Notes: a model not told the origin generated them from the letters alone. A DNA stretch of 54,638 nt from Pseudomonas viridiflava (GCF_900580675.1 NZ_UTBG01000236.1:1-54638), one strand, 5' to 3'. Shown: positions 33,055-41,539, counted from the stretch's first letter. Made by a program: numbers and translations.

Positions 33055-35043
33055 ATGACGTCCGCACTGTTTATTCCGGAGCTGGGCCAGTTGGCGATGA
33101 TCCTCGCTCTGTGCTTTGCCATCGTGCAGGCCGTGGTGCCGTTGCTCGGCGCCTGGCGCGGCGACCGCCTGTGGATGAGCCTGGCGCAGCCGGCCGCCTG
33201 GGGCCAGTTCGCGTTCCTGCTGTTCGCGTTTGGCTGCCTGACCTATGCCTTTATGACCGACGATTTTTCCGTCGCCTATGTGGCCAATAACTCCAACAGC
33301 GCCTTGCCGTGGTACTACAAATTCAGCGCCGTGTGGGGCGCCCACGAGGGCTCGTTGCTGCTGTGGGCGTTGATTCTTGGCGGCTGGACCTTCGCCGTGT
33401 CGGTGTTCTCGCGGCAGTTGCCGCAAGTCATGCTCGCCCGCGTGCTGGCGGTGATGGGCATGATCAGCATCGGTTTTTTGCTGTTCCTGATCATGACCTC
33501 CAACCCGTTCAGCCGCATCCTGCCGCAGATCCCGGCGGACGGGCATGACCTCAACCCATTGCTGCAGGACATCGGCCTGATCGTGCACCCGCCGATGCTC
33601 TACATGGGCTACGTAGGTTTTTCGGTGGCCTTCGCCTTCGCCATCGCCGCCTTGCTTGGCGGGCGCCTGGATGCGGCGTGGGCACGCTGGTCGCGGCCAT
33701 GGACCATCGTCGCCTGGGCCTTCCTCGGCATCGGCATCACCCTCGGCTCGTGGTGGGCCTACTACGAACTCGGCTGGGGCGGCTGGTGGTTCTGGGACCC
33801 GGTGGAAAACGCTTCGTTTATGCCATGGCTGGTCGGCACCGCGTTGATTCACTCGCTGGCGGTCACCGAAAAACGCGGCGTATTCAAAAGCTGGACGGTT
33901 CTGCTGGCCATCGCGGCGTTTTCCCTCAGCCTGCTCGGCACGTTCCTCGTGCGTTCGGGCGTATTGACCTCGGTGCATGCGTTTGCGTCCGACCCGGAAC
34001 GCGGCGTGTTCATCCTGATCTTCCTGCTGTTCGTCGTCGGCGGCTCGCTGACGTTGTTCGCGCTGCGCGCGCCCGTGGTCAAGAGCCAGGTCGGCTTCAA
34101 CCTGTGGTCGCGGGAAACCCTGTTGCTGGGCAATAACCTGGTGCTGGTGGTGGCCGCGTCGATGATCCTGCTCGGCACCCTGTACCCGCTGGTGCTGGAT
34201 GCCTTGAGCGGCGCCAAGCTGTCCGTCGGCCCGCCGTACTTCAACGCGTTGTTTATCCCGTTGATGGGTTTGTTGATGGTGGTCATGGCGGTCGGCATGC
34301 TGGTGCGCTGGAAAGACACCCCGGTGAAATGGCTGGTGGGCATGCTGATGCCCGTGCTGCTGGGCAGTGTGGCCCTGGCCGTGATCGCCGGTATCGCCTA
34401 CGGCGACTTCAATTGGGCGGTGCTTGCGACCTTCCTGCTTGCCGCCTGGGTGTTGCTGGCCGGTGTGCGCGATATCTTCGATAAGACCCGCCATAAAGGC
34501 CTGGTCAAAGGCTTGCCGACGTTGACCCGCAGCTATTGGGGCATGCAGATCGCGCACCTCGGCATTGCGGTATGCGCCCTCGGCGTGGTGCTGTCCAGCC
34601 AGAACAGCGCCGAGCGCGACCTGCGCCTGGCGCCGGGTGAGTCGATGGACCTGGCCGGTTACCACTTCACCTTCGAAGGCGCCAAGCACTTCGAAGGTCC
34701 GAATTTCACGTCAGACAAAGGCACCGTGCGCGTGGTCCGCAACGGCAAGGAAATCGCCGTGCTGCACCCGGAAAAACGCCTGTACACCGTGCAGAGTTCG
34801 ATGATGACCGAAGCCGGGATCGACGCCGGGTTCACCCGCGACCTGTATGTGGCGCTGGGCGAACCCTTGGGCGACGGCGCCTGGGCGGTGCGTGTGCACG
34901 TCAAACCGTTTGTACGCTGGATCTGGTTCGGCGGTTTGCTCACTGGGTTTGGTGGTTTGCTGGCGGCGATGGACCGGCGTTATCGGGTCAAGGTCAAGAG
35001 CCGGGTGCGTGAAGCGCTCGGCCTGCAAGGGGCGGCGGCATGA
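33055..35043 (+). CDS. ccmF: Cytochrome c heme lyase subunit CcmF
   Basis: A 662-residue protein with about 15 membrane segments. The tryptophan-rich WWD motif is WGGWWFWDPVENASFMPWLVGTALIHS (about 242-268), with conserved His in WGAHEGSLLLW and in LIVHPPMLYMGYV. It catalyses heme attachment to apocytochromes with CcmH and CcmI. It follows ccmE by 3 bases and overlaps ccmG by 4. Confidence 0.96.
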   Translation: MTSALFIPELGQLAMILALCFAIVQAVVPLLGAWRGDRLWMSLAQPAAWGQFAFLLFAFGCLTYAFMTDDFSVAYVANNSNSALPWYYKFSAVWGAHEGSLLLWALILGGWTFAVSVFSRQLPQVMLARVLAVMGMISIGFLLFLIMTSNPFSRILPQIPADGHDLNPLLQDIGLIVHPPMLYMGYVGFSVAFAFAIAALLGGRLDAAWARWSRPWTIVAWAFLGIGITLGSWWAYYELGWGGWWFWDPVENASFMPWLVGTALIHSLAVTEKRGVFKSWTVLLAIAAFSLSLLGTFLVRSGVLTSVHAFASDPERGVFILIFLLFVVGGSLTLFALRAPVVKSQVGFNLWSRETLLLGNNLVLVVAASMILLGTLYPLVLDALSGAKLSVGPPYFNALFIPLMGLLMVVMAVGMLVRWKDTPVKWLVGMLMPVLLGSVALAVIAGIAYGDFNWAVLATFLLAAWVLLAGVRDIFDKTRHKGLVKGLPTLTRSYWGMQIAHLGIAVCALGVVLSSQNSAERDLRLAPGESMDLAGYHFTFEGAKHFEGPNFTSDKGTVRVVRNGKEIAVLHPEKRLYTVQSSMMTEAGIDAGFTRDLYVALGEPLGDGAWAVRVHVKPFVRWIWFGGLLTGFGGLLAAMDRRYRVKVKSRVREALGLQGAAA

Positions 35044-35576
35044 AGCGTTGGTTGATGGTGTTGCCGCTGGCGGCCTTTCTGGTGGTGGCGGTGTTTTTGT
35101 ACCGCGGCTTATATCTGGACCCGGCTGAACTGCCCTCGGCGATGATCGGCAAACCGTTCCCGGCCTTCAGCCTGCCGACGGTGCAGGGCGACAAGACCCT
35201 GACCCAGGCCGACCTGCTGGGCAAACCGGCGCTGGTCAACGTGTGGGGCACCTGGTGCATCTCCTGTCGCGTCGAACACCCGGTGCTGAACAAACTGGCC
35301 GAGAAGGGCGTGGTCATCTACGGCATCAACTACAAGGACGACAACGCCGCCGCCTTGAAGTGGCTGGCCGAGTTCCACAACCCGTACCAGCTGGATATTC
35401 GCGATGAAGACGGCAACCTCGGTTTGAACCTCGGCGTGTACGGCGCCCCGGAAACCTTCTTTATCGATGCCAAGGGCGTGATCCGCGACAAATACGTCGG
35501 CGTGATCGACGAAGTGGTTTGGCGCGAGCAACTCGCCGCCAAGTACCAGGCGCTGGTCGATGAGGCCAAACCATGA
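35040..35576 (+). CDS. ccmG: Thiol:disulfide interchange protein CcmG/DsbE
   Basis: A 178-residue membrane-anchored thioredoxin-like protein with an N-terminal helix (about 5-24) and the active site WCISC in VWGTWCISCRVEHP. The cis-Pro loop is in YGAPETFFIDAKG. It keeps the apocytochrome CXXCH thiols reduced. It is coupled to ccmF and ccmH by 4-base overlaps. Confidence 0.95.
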   Translation: MKRWLMVLPLAAFLVVAVFLYRGLYLDPAELPSAMIGKPFPAFSLPTVQGDKTLTQADLLGKPALVNVWGTWCISCRVEHPVLNKLAEKGVVIYGINYKDDNAAALKWLAEFHNPYQLDIRDEDGNLGLNLGVYGAPETFFIDAKGVIRDKYVGVIDEVVWREQLAAKYQALVDEAKP

Positions 35577-36046
35577 AGCGTCTGTTAGCCGCTGCCGTCC
35601 TGGCCCTGGGTTTGGTCGGCGTGGCCCACGCCGCCATCGACACCTACGAGTTTGCCAAGGACGGGGACCGCGAGCGTTTCCGCGAGCTGACCAAGGAACT
35701 GCGCTGCCCCAAGTGCCAGAACCAGGACATCGCCGACTCCAACGCGCCGATTGCCGCCGACCTGCGCAAAGAAATCTTCCGCATGCTGGGGGAGGGCAAG
35801 GACAACCAGCAGATTATCGACTTCATGGTCGACCGCTACGGTGATTTCGTGCGCTACAAGCCGGCCCTCACCGGCAAGACCGCGCTGCTCTGGTTCGGCC
35901 CTGCCGGGCTGTTGCTGGCCGGCGTGGTCGTGATGGCCGTGATCGTCCGCCGCCGCCGCGCCGCGCCCACCGATGGGTCCGACGCGCTATCCCCCGAAGA
36001 GCGCAAACGCCTCGACCAATTGCTGGACACCAAGACTGATGATTGA
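35573..36046 (+). CDS. ccmH: Cytochrome c-type biogenesis protein CcmH
   Basis: A 157-residue protein with a signal peptide (MKRLLAAAVLALGLVGVAHA), the redox motif RCPKCQNQDIADSNAPIAADLR and one C-terminal membrane helix (about 105-125). It is the short, CcmH/NrfF-type protein, with the TPR part encoded separately as ccmI, as is usual in pseudomonads. The stop overlaps the ccmI start by 8 bases. Confidence 0.95.
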   Translation: MKRLLAAAVLALGLVGVAHAAIDTYEFAKDGDRERFRELTKELRCPKCQNQDIADSNAPIAADLRKEIFRMLGEGKDNQQIIDFMVDRYGDFVRYKPALTGKTALLWFGPAGLLLAGVVVMAVIVRRRRAAPTDGSDALSPEERKRLDQLLDTKTDD

Positions 36047-37229
36047 TTTTTGGCTCGCAGCCGGCTTGCTGCTCCTGATTGCCCTGAGTTTCCTGTTGAT
36101 CCCTGTGTTGCGCGGCCGCCGTGCCCAGCGTGAAGAGGACCGCACCGCGCTGAATGTGGCGCTCTACCAGGAGCGCGTGGCCGAGCTGCAAGTGCAGCAG
36201 GACGAAGGCGTGCTCAACGCCGCGCAACTCGACACCGGCCGCGCCGAAGCCGCCCGTGAGTTGCTGGCCGACACCGAAGGCGTGGAAAAACCGCGTGAAT
36301 CGCGCCTGGGCAAGCCGTTGCCATTGCTGGCGGCGTTTCTGGTGCCGGTCCTGGGCGTTGCGCTGTACCTGCATTACGGCGCGAGCGACAAGGTTGAACT
36401 GACCCGCGAGTTCTCCCAGCCGCCGGTGTCCATGGAAGATATGACCCACCGCCTGGAACGCGCCGCCGCCGCCCAGCCGGATTCGGCGGAAGGCCTGTAC
36501 TTCCTCGGTCGCGCCTACATGGCCCAGGACCGCTCGGCCGATGCCGCCAAGGTTTTCGAACGCACCGTGGCCCTGGCTGGTCGCCAACCCGAATTGCTCG
36601 GCCAGTGGGCCCAGGCCCAGTACTTTGCCGACAACAAACAGTGGTCGCCCAAGGTTCAGGCGCTGACCGATGAGGCCCTGAAGCTCGACCCGAAAGAAGT
36701 CACCAGCCTTGGCCTGTTGGGGATCGCCGCCTTTGAAGGCCAGCGCTACCAGGAGGCAATTGATTACTGGAACCGCCTGCTGGCGCAACTGCCGGCGCAA
36801 GACAACTCCCGTGCCGCGCTGCAAGGCGGTATCGACCGCGCGGCAGAAAAGCTGAAAGAGAGCGGCGGCACCGTCGCCCAAGCGCCTAAGACTGTTCTGA
36901 AAGTGCGCGTGGACGTGTCCGCCGAGGTGAAGGCCAAAGCCCTGCCAGGCGACAGCGTATTCATTTTCGCCCGTGCGGTGAACGGCCCGCCGGCGCCTCT
37001 GGCGGCCAAGCGCGTGACCGTTGCCGAATTGCCGATCACGGTTGAGCTGGGCGATGCCGATGCGATGATGCCGCAGTTGAAACTGTCGAACTTCGCCGAA
37101 GTCCAACTGGTTGCGCGCATATCCCGGGCAGGTCTTCCAACCGCTGGCGAGTGGATCGGCCGCAGCCAACCCCTGGCCAGCAGCACCACTGCCATGCAGC
37201 AGCTGACCATCGACAGTCCGGACAAGTAA
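36039..37229 (+). CDS. ccmI: Cytochrome c-type biogenesis protein CcmI (CycH)
   Basis: A 396-residue apocytochrome chaperone. Two membrane helices lie at about 3-23 and 95-112, with a cytoplasmic loop between them. A periplasmic TPR domain follows (about 140-270, with SAEGLYFLGRAYMAQDRSADAAKVFERTVAL), then a C-terminal beta domain (VRVDVSAEVKAKALPGDSVFIFARAVNGPPAPLAA). The start MIDFWLAAGLLLLIALSFLLIPVL lies within ccmH. It presents the C terminus of apocytochromes to the CcmFH lyase. Confidence 0.94.
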   Translation: MIDFWLAAGLLLLIALSFLLIPVLRGRRAQREEDRTALNVALYQERVAELQVQQDEGVLNAAQLDTGRAEAARELLADTEGVEKPRESRLGKPLPLLAAFLVPVLGVALYLHYGASDKVELTREFSQPPVSMEDMTHRLERAAAAQPDSAEGLYFLGRAYMAQDRSADAAKVFERTVALAGRQPELLGQWAQAQYFADNKQWSPKVQALTDEALKLDPKEVTSLGLLGIAAFEGQRYQEAIDYWNRLLAQLPAQDNSRAALQGGIDRAAEKLKESGGTVAQAPKTVLKVRVDVSAEVKAKALPGDSVFIFARAVNGPPAPLAAKRVTVAELPITVELGDADAMMPQLKLSNFAEVQLVARISRAGLPTAGEWIGRSQPLASSTTAMQQLTIDSPDK

Positions 37230-37244
37230 TTCGAGGAAACGCCT

Positions 37245-37640
37245 ATGACCGCTCTTGCACGTATCACCCTGCTCAGCCTGGTATTGGGGCTCAGCGCTTG
37301 TGCGGTCCACCGGCCACCTCCGGGGCCCACCGGGCCGACCATCCCCCCGTCGGGCCCGTCGACCCAGCCGAGCACCAAACCCTCCGGCCCGGTGACCCCG
37401 CCGCCGAAGCCAGTGCCGACCTCGTCGCCGACCTTCGCACCGCCGCCGGGCGCCGCCAGCCACTGGGACGGCAAAATGCAGGTGTATGTGCTGGAAGACC
37501 AGCCGGACACCTTCTACCGCCAGCGCACCTACTACCGATGGAGCAGCGGCTGGAGCCGCTCGATCAGCCCGAACGGGCCGTGGGAAGAAACAGACGTACA
37601 AGGCGTGCCGCCGGGGTTGAGCAAGCAATACGCGCAATGA
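37245..37640 (+). CDS. Proline-rich lipoprotein after the ccm operon
   Basis: A 131-residue protein with a signal peptide ending in a lipobox (LSLVLGLSACAV, Cys near 20). A Pro/Gly/Thr-rich linker of about 45 residues follows (PPGPTGPTIPPSGPSTQPSTKP...), then a compact C-terminal part with YVLEDQPDTFYRQRTYYRWSSGWSRS and many aromatic residues. It lies 15 bases after ccmI in the same direction and before the terminator, so it is probably the last gene of the ccm transcript. Function is unknown; a periplasmic or outer-membrane location is inferred from the lipobox. Confidence 0.8.
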   Translation: MTALARITLLSLVLGLSACAVHRPPPGPTGPTIPPSGPSTQPSTKPSGPVTPPPKPVPTSSPTFAPPPGAASHWDGKMQVYVLEDQPDTFYRQRTYYRWSSGWSRSISPNGPWEETDVQGVPPGLSKQYAQ

Positions 37641-37641
37641 C

Positions 37642-37668
37642 AAAAGGCGACCTTCGGGTCGCCTTTTT
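37642..37668 (+). terminator. Intrinsic terminator of the ccm operon
   Basis: AAAAGGCGACC, a TTCG loop, then GGTCGCCTTTTT, immediately after the lipoprotein stop codon. Confidence 0.92.
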
Positions 37669-37710
37669 CATAAGCTTGAAATACATCCCTCCAGCCCAAT
37701 GAAGATCAAA

Positions 37711-37800
37711 TGTGGGAGGGGGCTTGCTCCCGAAAGCGGCGTGTCAGCCACTGAATAAGCTGACTGATACCCCGCCTTCGCGAGCAAGCCCGCTCCCACA
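37711..37800. repeat. REP-type inverted repeat
   Basis: The outer arms are TGTGGGAGGGGGCTTGCTCCCG on the left and CGCGAGCAAGCCCGCTCCCACA on the right. The core contains GTCAGCCACTGAATAAGCTGACTGATAC. It is the same type as 54166-54260. Confidence 0.88.
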
Positions 37801-37816
37801 GTGGACCACTGCGCTA

Positions 37817-38092
37817 TCAGGCCACGGGACACTCCCGATTCAGCGCTTCATTCACCAACAACTGTGCAATCTCAATCATCTGCACCACCGCGAGCACCTG
37901 CTTGCGGCTTGAACCTTCCACGCGCTCGGCACAGTCGTACGCACACACCGTCGCCGAGTCCAGCATCTCGCTGGCATTGCTCAAGGCAGCTTCGGTGCTT
38001 AGGCCGGGGCGGAGGGTGAAGATGAGATTGTGCGGTGTTTGTGGGGCACCATCTGAATGAGATGGCGGGGGGTTGGGTGTGACTTTTTTCAT
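37817..38092 (-). CDS. Small pseudomonad-specific protein (DUF6124-like)
   Basis: A 91-residue soluble protein starting MKKVTPNPPPSHSDGAP, with AGGAG seven bases before the ATG. The body, SLRPG-like (FTLRPGLSTEAALSNASEMLDSATVCAYDCAERVEGSSRKQVLAVVQMIEIAQLLVNEAL), matches a family of short proteins, often several per genome, found in fluorescent pseudomonads and annotated DUF6124. The function is unknown. It lies between two REP-like repeats. Confidence 0.82.
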   Translation of the reverse strand: MKKVTPNPPPSHSDGAPQTPHNLIFTLRPGLSTEAALSNASEMLDSATVCAYDCAERVEGSSRKQVLAVVQMIEIAQLLVNEALNRECPVA

Positions 38093-38402
38093 GGGGAAGC
38101 TCCTATGAATGAGCACCTCCATCTCGCTACCACACGATGTAAGGAGGCGACTGTACACGGGGTGGTAGACCGGTCATAGAAACCCGGCAGGCCGAAGCCT
38201 CCCGTGCACAGCCGCCACAAAGCAGCCCGCACAAAAAAACGCCCTGGAGCGTTTTGGGGATCTATGAAAGAACCGGGCTACCACACCCGTTCGCTGATTT
38301 TGCAGCGACCCGCGAAGGTTAGCGGCGAGGTTACTCGGACGCAACCCGAAAACTGTGTAGGGCAGGTCCTAAACGCCGAATGACTATATGGAGGCGAACC
38401 CA

Positions 38403-38537
38403 TGTGGCGAGCAGGCTTGCCCTGCGTTGGGCTGCGCAGCGGCCCCAAAACCTGGCGACGCCGTTCTGCCTGAATGAATGCGGTGGTCTTATTGGGGCTG
38501 CTGCGCAGCCCAACGCAGGGCAAGCCTGCTCGCCACA
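38403..38537. repeat. REP-like long inverted repeat
   Basis: TGTGGCGAGCAGGCTTGCCC at 38403 is mirrored by GGGCAAGCCTGCTCGCCACA ending at 38537. Inside, TGCGTTGGGCTGCGCAGCGGCCCC pairs with GGGGCTGCTGCGCAGCCCAACGCA. The arms are over 40 bases with few mismatches. Confidence 0.88.
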
Positions 38538-38603
38538 ACAATCTCCCTCTCCTGATTAAGCCTGCTCGCCACAGGGTTGAGCTGAGATTCGGCGACGTTC
38601 AAC

Positions 38604-38665
38604 CTTTCACAAAACCTTCATCGAACCGACCCCCGCCAGTCATGTGCAAGTCATAGCACTGACAC
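38604..38665 (+). promoter_or_regulatory. Pho-box-like array upstream of phnC
   Basis: CTTTCAC (38604), CCTTCAT (38615), CAGTCAT (38637), AAGTCAT (38648) and CTGACAC (38659) all start on one 11-base register; only the 38626 unit is degenerate. PhoB boxes are CTGTCAT-like repeats every 11 bases. TACTGT at 38676-38681, ten bases after the last unit, is suitably placed as the -10 of a PhoB-dependent promoter. It would induce phn under phosphate starvation. Confidence 0.7.
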
Positions 38666-38681
38666 CTCCCGCGCCTACTGT

Positions 38682-38697
38682 CGTTTGAACTCAAACG
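38682..38697. promoter_or_regulatory. Palindrome at the phn transcription start, candidate PhnF operator
   Basis: CGTTTGA-AC-TCAAACG, with 7-bp perfect arms, directly after the putative -10 and 39 bases before phnC. A further TTCAAAC half site lies at about 38714. The position suits a GntR/HutC-type repressor such as the PhnF encoded in the operon. Confidence 0.45.
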
Positions 38698-38736
38698 CAG
38701 CCATCCCATGGCTGTTCAAACAAGACAGAGAAGCCC

Positions 38737-39570
38737 ATGACTCACGCTATCCATGTCGATCATTTGAACAAGACCTTTGCGAAGAAATCCGCATTGGTCG
38801 ACCTCGAACTCACCATTGCCGCCGGTGAAATGGTCGCGCTGATTGGCGCGTCAGGGTCCGGCAAGTCCACGTTGTTGCGCCATTTGGCGGGGCTGGCTTG
38901 TTGCGACAAGAGCAACGGTGGCAGCGTCACGGTGCTGGGCCGGGAAGTGCAGGCCAGTGGCCGCCTGAATGGCAAAGTACGGCGGTTGCGCGCGGACATC
39001 GGCTACATCTTCCAGCAGTTCAACCTGGTCAACCGCCTGAGCGTGCTCGACAACGTGTTGCTCGGTTGCCTGGGCCGCATGCCGCGCTGGCGCGGCAACC
39101 TCGGTCTGTTCAATGCCGAGGAAAAGGCTTTTGCCATGGAATCCCTGGCGCGCGTCGGCCTGGCCGATCTGGCCGCGCAACGGGCCTCCACCTTGTCCGG
39201 CGGCCAGCAGCAGCGCGTGGCAATCGCCCGGGCGTTGACCCAGCGCGCCGAAGTGATCCTCGCCGATGAGCCCATTGCCTCGCTCGACCCGGAGTCGGCG
39301 CGCAAGGTCATGGAGATTCTCGCCGACATCAACCGCCGTGACGGCAAGACCGTGGTGGTGACCCTGCATCAAGTCGATTACGCCATGCGCTATTGCCCAC
39401 GGGCCGTGGCGCTCAAGGGCGGGCGCATTCATTTCGACGGGCAGGGCAGCGCCATGAGCAGCCAGTTCCTCAACGATTTGTACGGTGCCGACATCGACAC
39501 CAGCCTGATGTTTTCCGACCAGGCCCGCCGCACCGAGCTCACCCCTCGGCGGGCCCTGGCGCGCGCTTGA
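38737..39570 (+). CDS. phnC: Phosphonate ABC transporter ATP-binding protein PhnC
   Basis: A 277-residue ABC ATPase. Walker A is GASGSGKST (about 37-45), the signature TLSGGQQQRVAIARAL, Walker B VILADEPIASLDP, and the H-loop VTLHQVDYAMRYC. The PhnC-type segment DIGYIFQQFNLVNRLSVLDNVLLGCLGRMPRW is present. It is the first gene of the phn operon, behind the Pho-box array. Confidence 0.96.
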   Translation: MTHAIHVDHLNKTFAKKSALVDLELTIAAGEMVALIGASGSGKSTLLRHLAGLACCDKSNGGSVTVLGREVQASGRLNGKVRRLRADIGYIFQQFNLVNRLSVLDNVLLGCLGRMPRWRGNLGLFNAEEKAFAMESLARVGLADLAAQRASTLSGGQQQRVAIARALTQRAEVILADEPIASLDPESARKVMEILADINRRDGKTVVVTLHQVDYAMRYCPRAVALKGGRIHFDGQGSAMSSQFLNDLYGADIDTSLMFSDQARRTELTPRRALARA

Positions 39571-39601
39571 AACCCTACTCACGACCCACAGGAATCCCTC
39601 C

Positions 39602-40603
39602 ATGTTGAACCGTATCGGCCACGTGTTTCTGTCTGCCGTGTTGCTGGCCAGTGTCGCGATGGGCAATGCCCAGGCCGCCGACAAAACCATCAACTTCGGC
39701 ATCATGTCCACCGAGTCTTCGCAGAACCTCAAGAGCATCTGGCAGCCATTCCTGGATGACATGCACAAGAAGACCGGCCTGACCATCAATGCCACGTTCG
39801 CCTCCGACTACGCCGGGCTGATCCAGGGCATGCGCTTCAACAAGGTCGACGTGGCCTGGCTGGGCAATAAGGCCGCGATGGAAGCGGTGGACCGCTCCAA
39901 CGGCGAGATCTTCGCCCAGACCGCCGCCGCCAACGGCGCCGCCGGTTACTGGAGCGTGCTGATCGTGCGCAAGGACAGCCCGATCAACAACGTTGACGAC
40001 ATGCTCAAGAACGCCAAGAACCTGACCTTTGGCAACGGCGACCCGAACTCCACCTCGGGCTACCTGGTGCCGGGCTACTACGTGTTCGCCAAGAACCACG
40101 TCGACGCCGCTACCGCATTCAAGCGCACGCTCAACTCCAGCCATGAAGTCAACGCGCTGAGCGTGGCCAAAGGGCAGTTGGACGTGGCGACCTTCAACAC
40201 CGAAAGCTGGGACCGCCTCGAAGTCACCCAGCCGGACAAGGCCGCCATGCTCAAAGTGATCTGGAAATCGCCGCTGATCCCGGCTGACCCGATGGTGTGG
40301 AGCAAGGCGCTGAGCGACAGCGAGAAGACCAAGATCCGCGATTTCTTCGCCCACTACGGCGACACCGATGAAGAGAAGGCCGTGCTGAAGAACATGCAGC
40401 TGGGCAAGTTCCTGCCGTCGAGCGATGACCAACTGTTGCCGATCCGCCAACTTGAGCTGTTCAAGCAGCGCACCACCATCAGCGCCGACGACAAGCTGGA
40501 AGCTGCGGACAAGGCCAGGAAGCTGGCGGATATCGACGCCGACCTGGCCAAGCTGCAACAGCGCATCACCGAGTTGGACAAGAAGACCGCAGCCAACGGC
40601 TAA
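39602..40603 (+). CDS. phnD: Phosphonate-binding periplasmic protein PhnD
   Basis: A 333-residue solute-binding protein. A signal peptide (MLNRIGHVFLSAVLLASVAMGNAQA, probably cleaved before ADK) is followed by the family start INFGIMSTESSQNLKSIWQPFLDDM and the binding-site stretch GNGDPNSTSGYLVPGYYVF. AGGAATCCCTCC precedes the ATG. It captures alkylphosphonates for PhnCE. A REP-type repeat lies between it and phnE. Confidence 0.96.
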   Translation: MLNRIGHVFLSAVLLASVAMGNAQAADKTINFGIMSTESSQNLKSIWQPFLDDMHKKTGLTINATFASDYAGLIQGMRFNKVDVAWLGNKAAMEAVDRSNGEIFAQTAAANGAAGYWSVLIVRKDSPINNVDDMLKNAKNLTFGNGDPNSTSGYLVPGYYVFAKNHVDAATAFKRTLNSSHEVNALSVAKGQLDVATFNTESWDRLEVTQPDKAAMLKVIWKSPLIPADPMVWSKALSDSEKTKIRDFFAHYGDTDEEKAVLKNMQLGKFLPSSDDQLLPIRQLELFKQRTTISADDKLEAADKARKLADIDADLAKLQQRITELDKKTAANG

Positions 40604-40607
40604 ACCC

Positions 40608-40736
40608 TGTGGGAGGACGCTTTTGTGGCGAGGGAGCTTGCTCCCGGTCGACTGCGTAGCAGGCGCCAGCTCTTGGGGGCGCTTCGCACCCCAGCGGGAG
40701 CAAGCTCCCTCGCCACAGCAAGCCAGCTCCCACATT
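40608..40736. repeat. Nested REP-type inverted repeat inside the phn operon
   Basis: Outer elements TGTGGGAGGACGC and AGCTCCCACA enclose TGTGGCGAGGGAGCTTGCTCCC and GGGAGCAAGCTCCCTCGCCACA. The centre has GGGGCGCTTCGCACCCC. It begins 4 bases after the phnD stop and ends 16 bases before the phnE start. It could fold as a large hairpin and protect or attenuate the phnCD message. Confidence 0.88.
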
Positions 40737-40752
40737 TTGATCGAGGACAATC

Positions 40753-41535
40753 ATGACCACTCTGCACGCTGAAGCCGTTGGCAAAAGAACCTGGCCGCAA
40801 TACCTCGGCTGGGGCCTGTTCCTGGTCCTGCTGGCCTGGGCCTGGCACGGCGCCGAGATGAACCCGCTGGCGCTGTACCGCGATTCCGGAAACATGGCGA
40901 CCTTCGCCGCCGACTTCTTCCCGCCGGACTTCCACGAGTGGCGCGCCTACCTCAAGGAGATGATCGTCACTGTGCAAATCGCCCTCTGGGGCACGGTGCT
41001 GGCCATCGTCTGCTCGGTGCCGCTGGGCATCCTCTGCGCCGACAACATCACCCCGTGGTGGGTGCACCAGCCGCTGCGCCGGGTGATGGATGCGTTCCGT
41101 TCGATCAATGAAATGGTGTTCGCCATGTTGTTCGTGGTCGCCGTCGGCCTCGGGCCTTTCGCTGGCGTATTGGCCCTTTGGATCAGCACCACCGGCGTGC
41201 TCGCCAAGCTGTTTGCCGAAGCCGTCGAAGCCATCGACCCCGGCCCTGTTGAAGGCGTAAGAGCCACCGGCGCGAGCGCCTTGCAGGAAGTGATCTACGG
41301 CGTCATCCCCCAAGTGATGCCGCTGTGGGTGAGCTACGCGCTGTACCGCTTCGAAGCCAATGTGCGCTCGGCCACGGTGGTCGGCATGGTCGGTGCGGGC
41401 GGGATCGGCGTGATCCTCTGGGAAAACATCCGCGCTTTCCAGTTCGTCCAAACCTGCGCGGTGCTCTTGGTGATCATCGTGGTGGTGAGCGCTATCGACG
41501 TGCTGTCCCAACGCCTGCGCAAGCAGTTCATCTGA
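40753..41535 (+). CDS. phnE: Phosphonate ABC transporter permease PhnE
   Basis: A 260-residue permease with about six membrane segments. The ABC permease loop is EAIDPGPVEGVRATGASALQEVIYGVIPQ (EAA motif). The helices LVLLAWAWHGAEM, TVQIALWGTVLAIVCSVPLGIL and SYALYRFEANVRSATVVGMVGAGGIG are clear. It is a single full-length gene, unlike the split phnE of E. coli K-12. Confidence 0.95.
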   Translation: MTTLHAEAVGKRTWPQYLGWGLFLVLLAWAWHGAEMNPLALYRDSGNMATFAADFFPPDFHEWRAYLKEMIVTVQIALWGTVLAIVCSVPLGILCADNITPWWVHQPLRRVMDAFRSINEMVFAMLFVVAVGLGPFAGVLALWISTTGVLAKLFAEAVEAIDPGPVEGVRATGASALQEVIYGVIPQVMPLWVSYALYRFEANVRSATVVGMVGAGGIGVILWENIRAFQFVQTCAVLLVIIVVVSAIDVLSQRLRKQFI

Positions 41536-41539
41536 CGCC

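Larger units (their letters stand above)
38093..38736. other. Intergenic region with REP repeats and the phn promoter
   Basis: About 640 bases without a supported gene. The left part holds a large TGTGGCGAGC-type inverted repeat and a lone half copy (GCCTGCTCGCCACA, 38561-38574). The right part, from 38604, holds the Pho-box-like array and the palindrome described separately. Open frames of about 60 codons here fall on the repeats. Confidence 0.7.

Noticed and set aside
33022..34689. 555-codon open frame opposite ccmF
   Set aside because: Gln/His/Arg-rich shadow of the CcmF membrane protein.
38474..38656. 60-codon open frame before phnC
   Set aside because: Falls on the REP repeat and the Pho-box region; apparent coding comes from repeat sequence.
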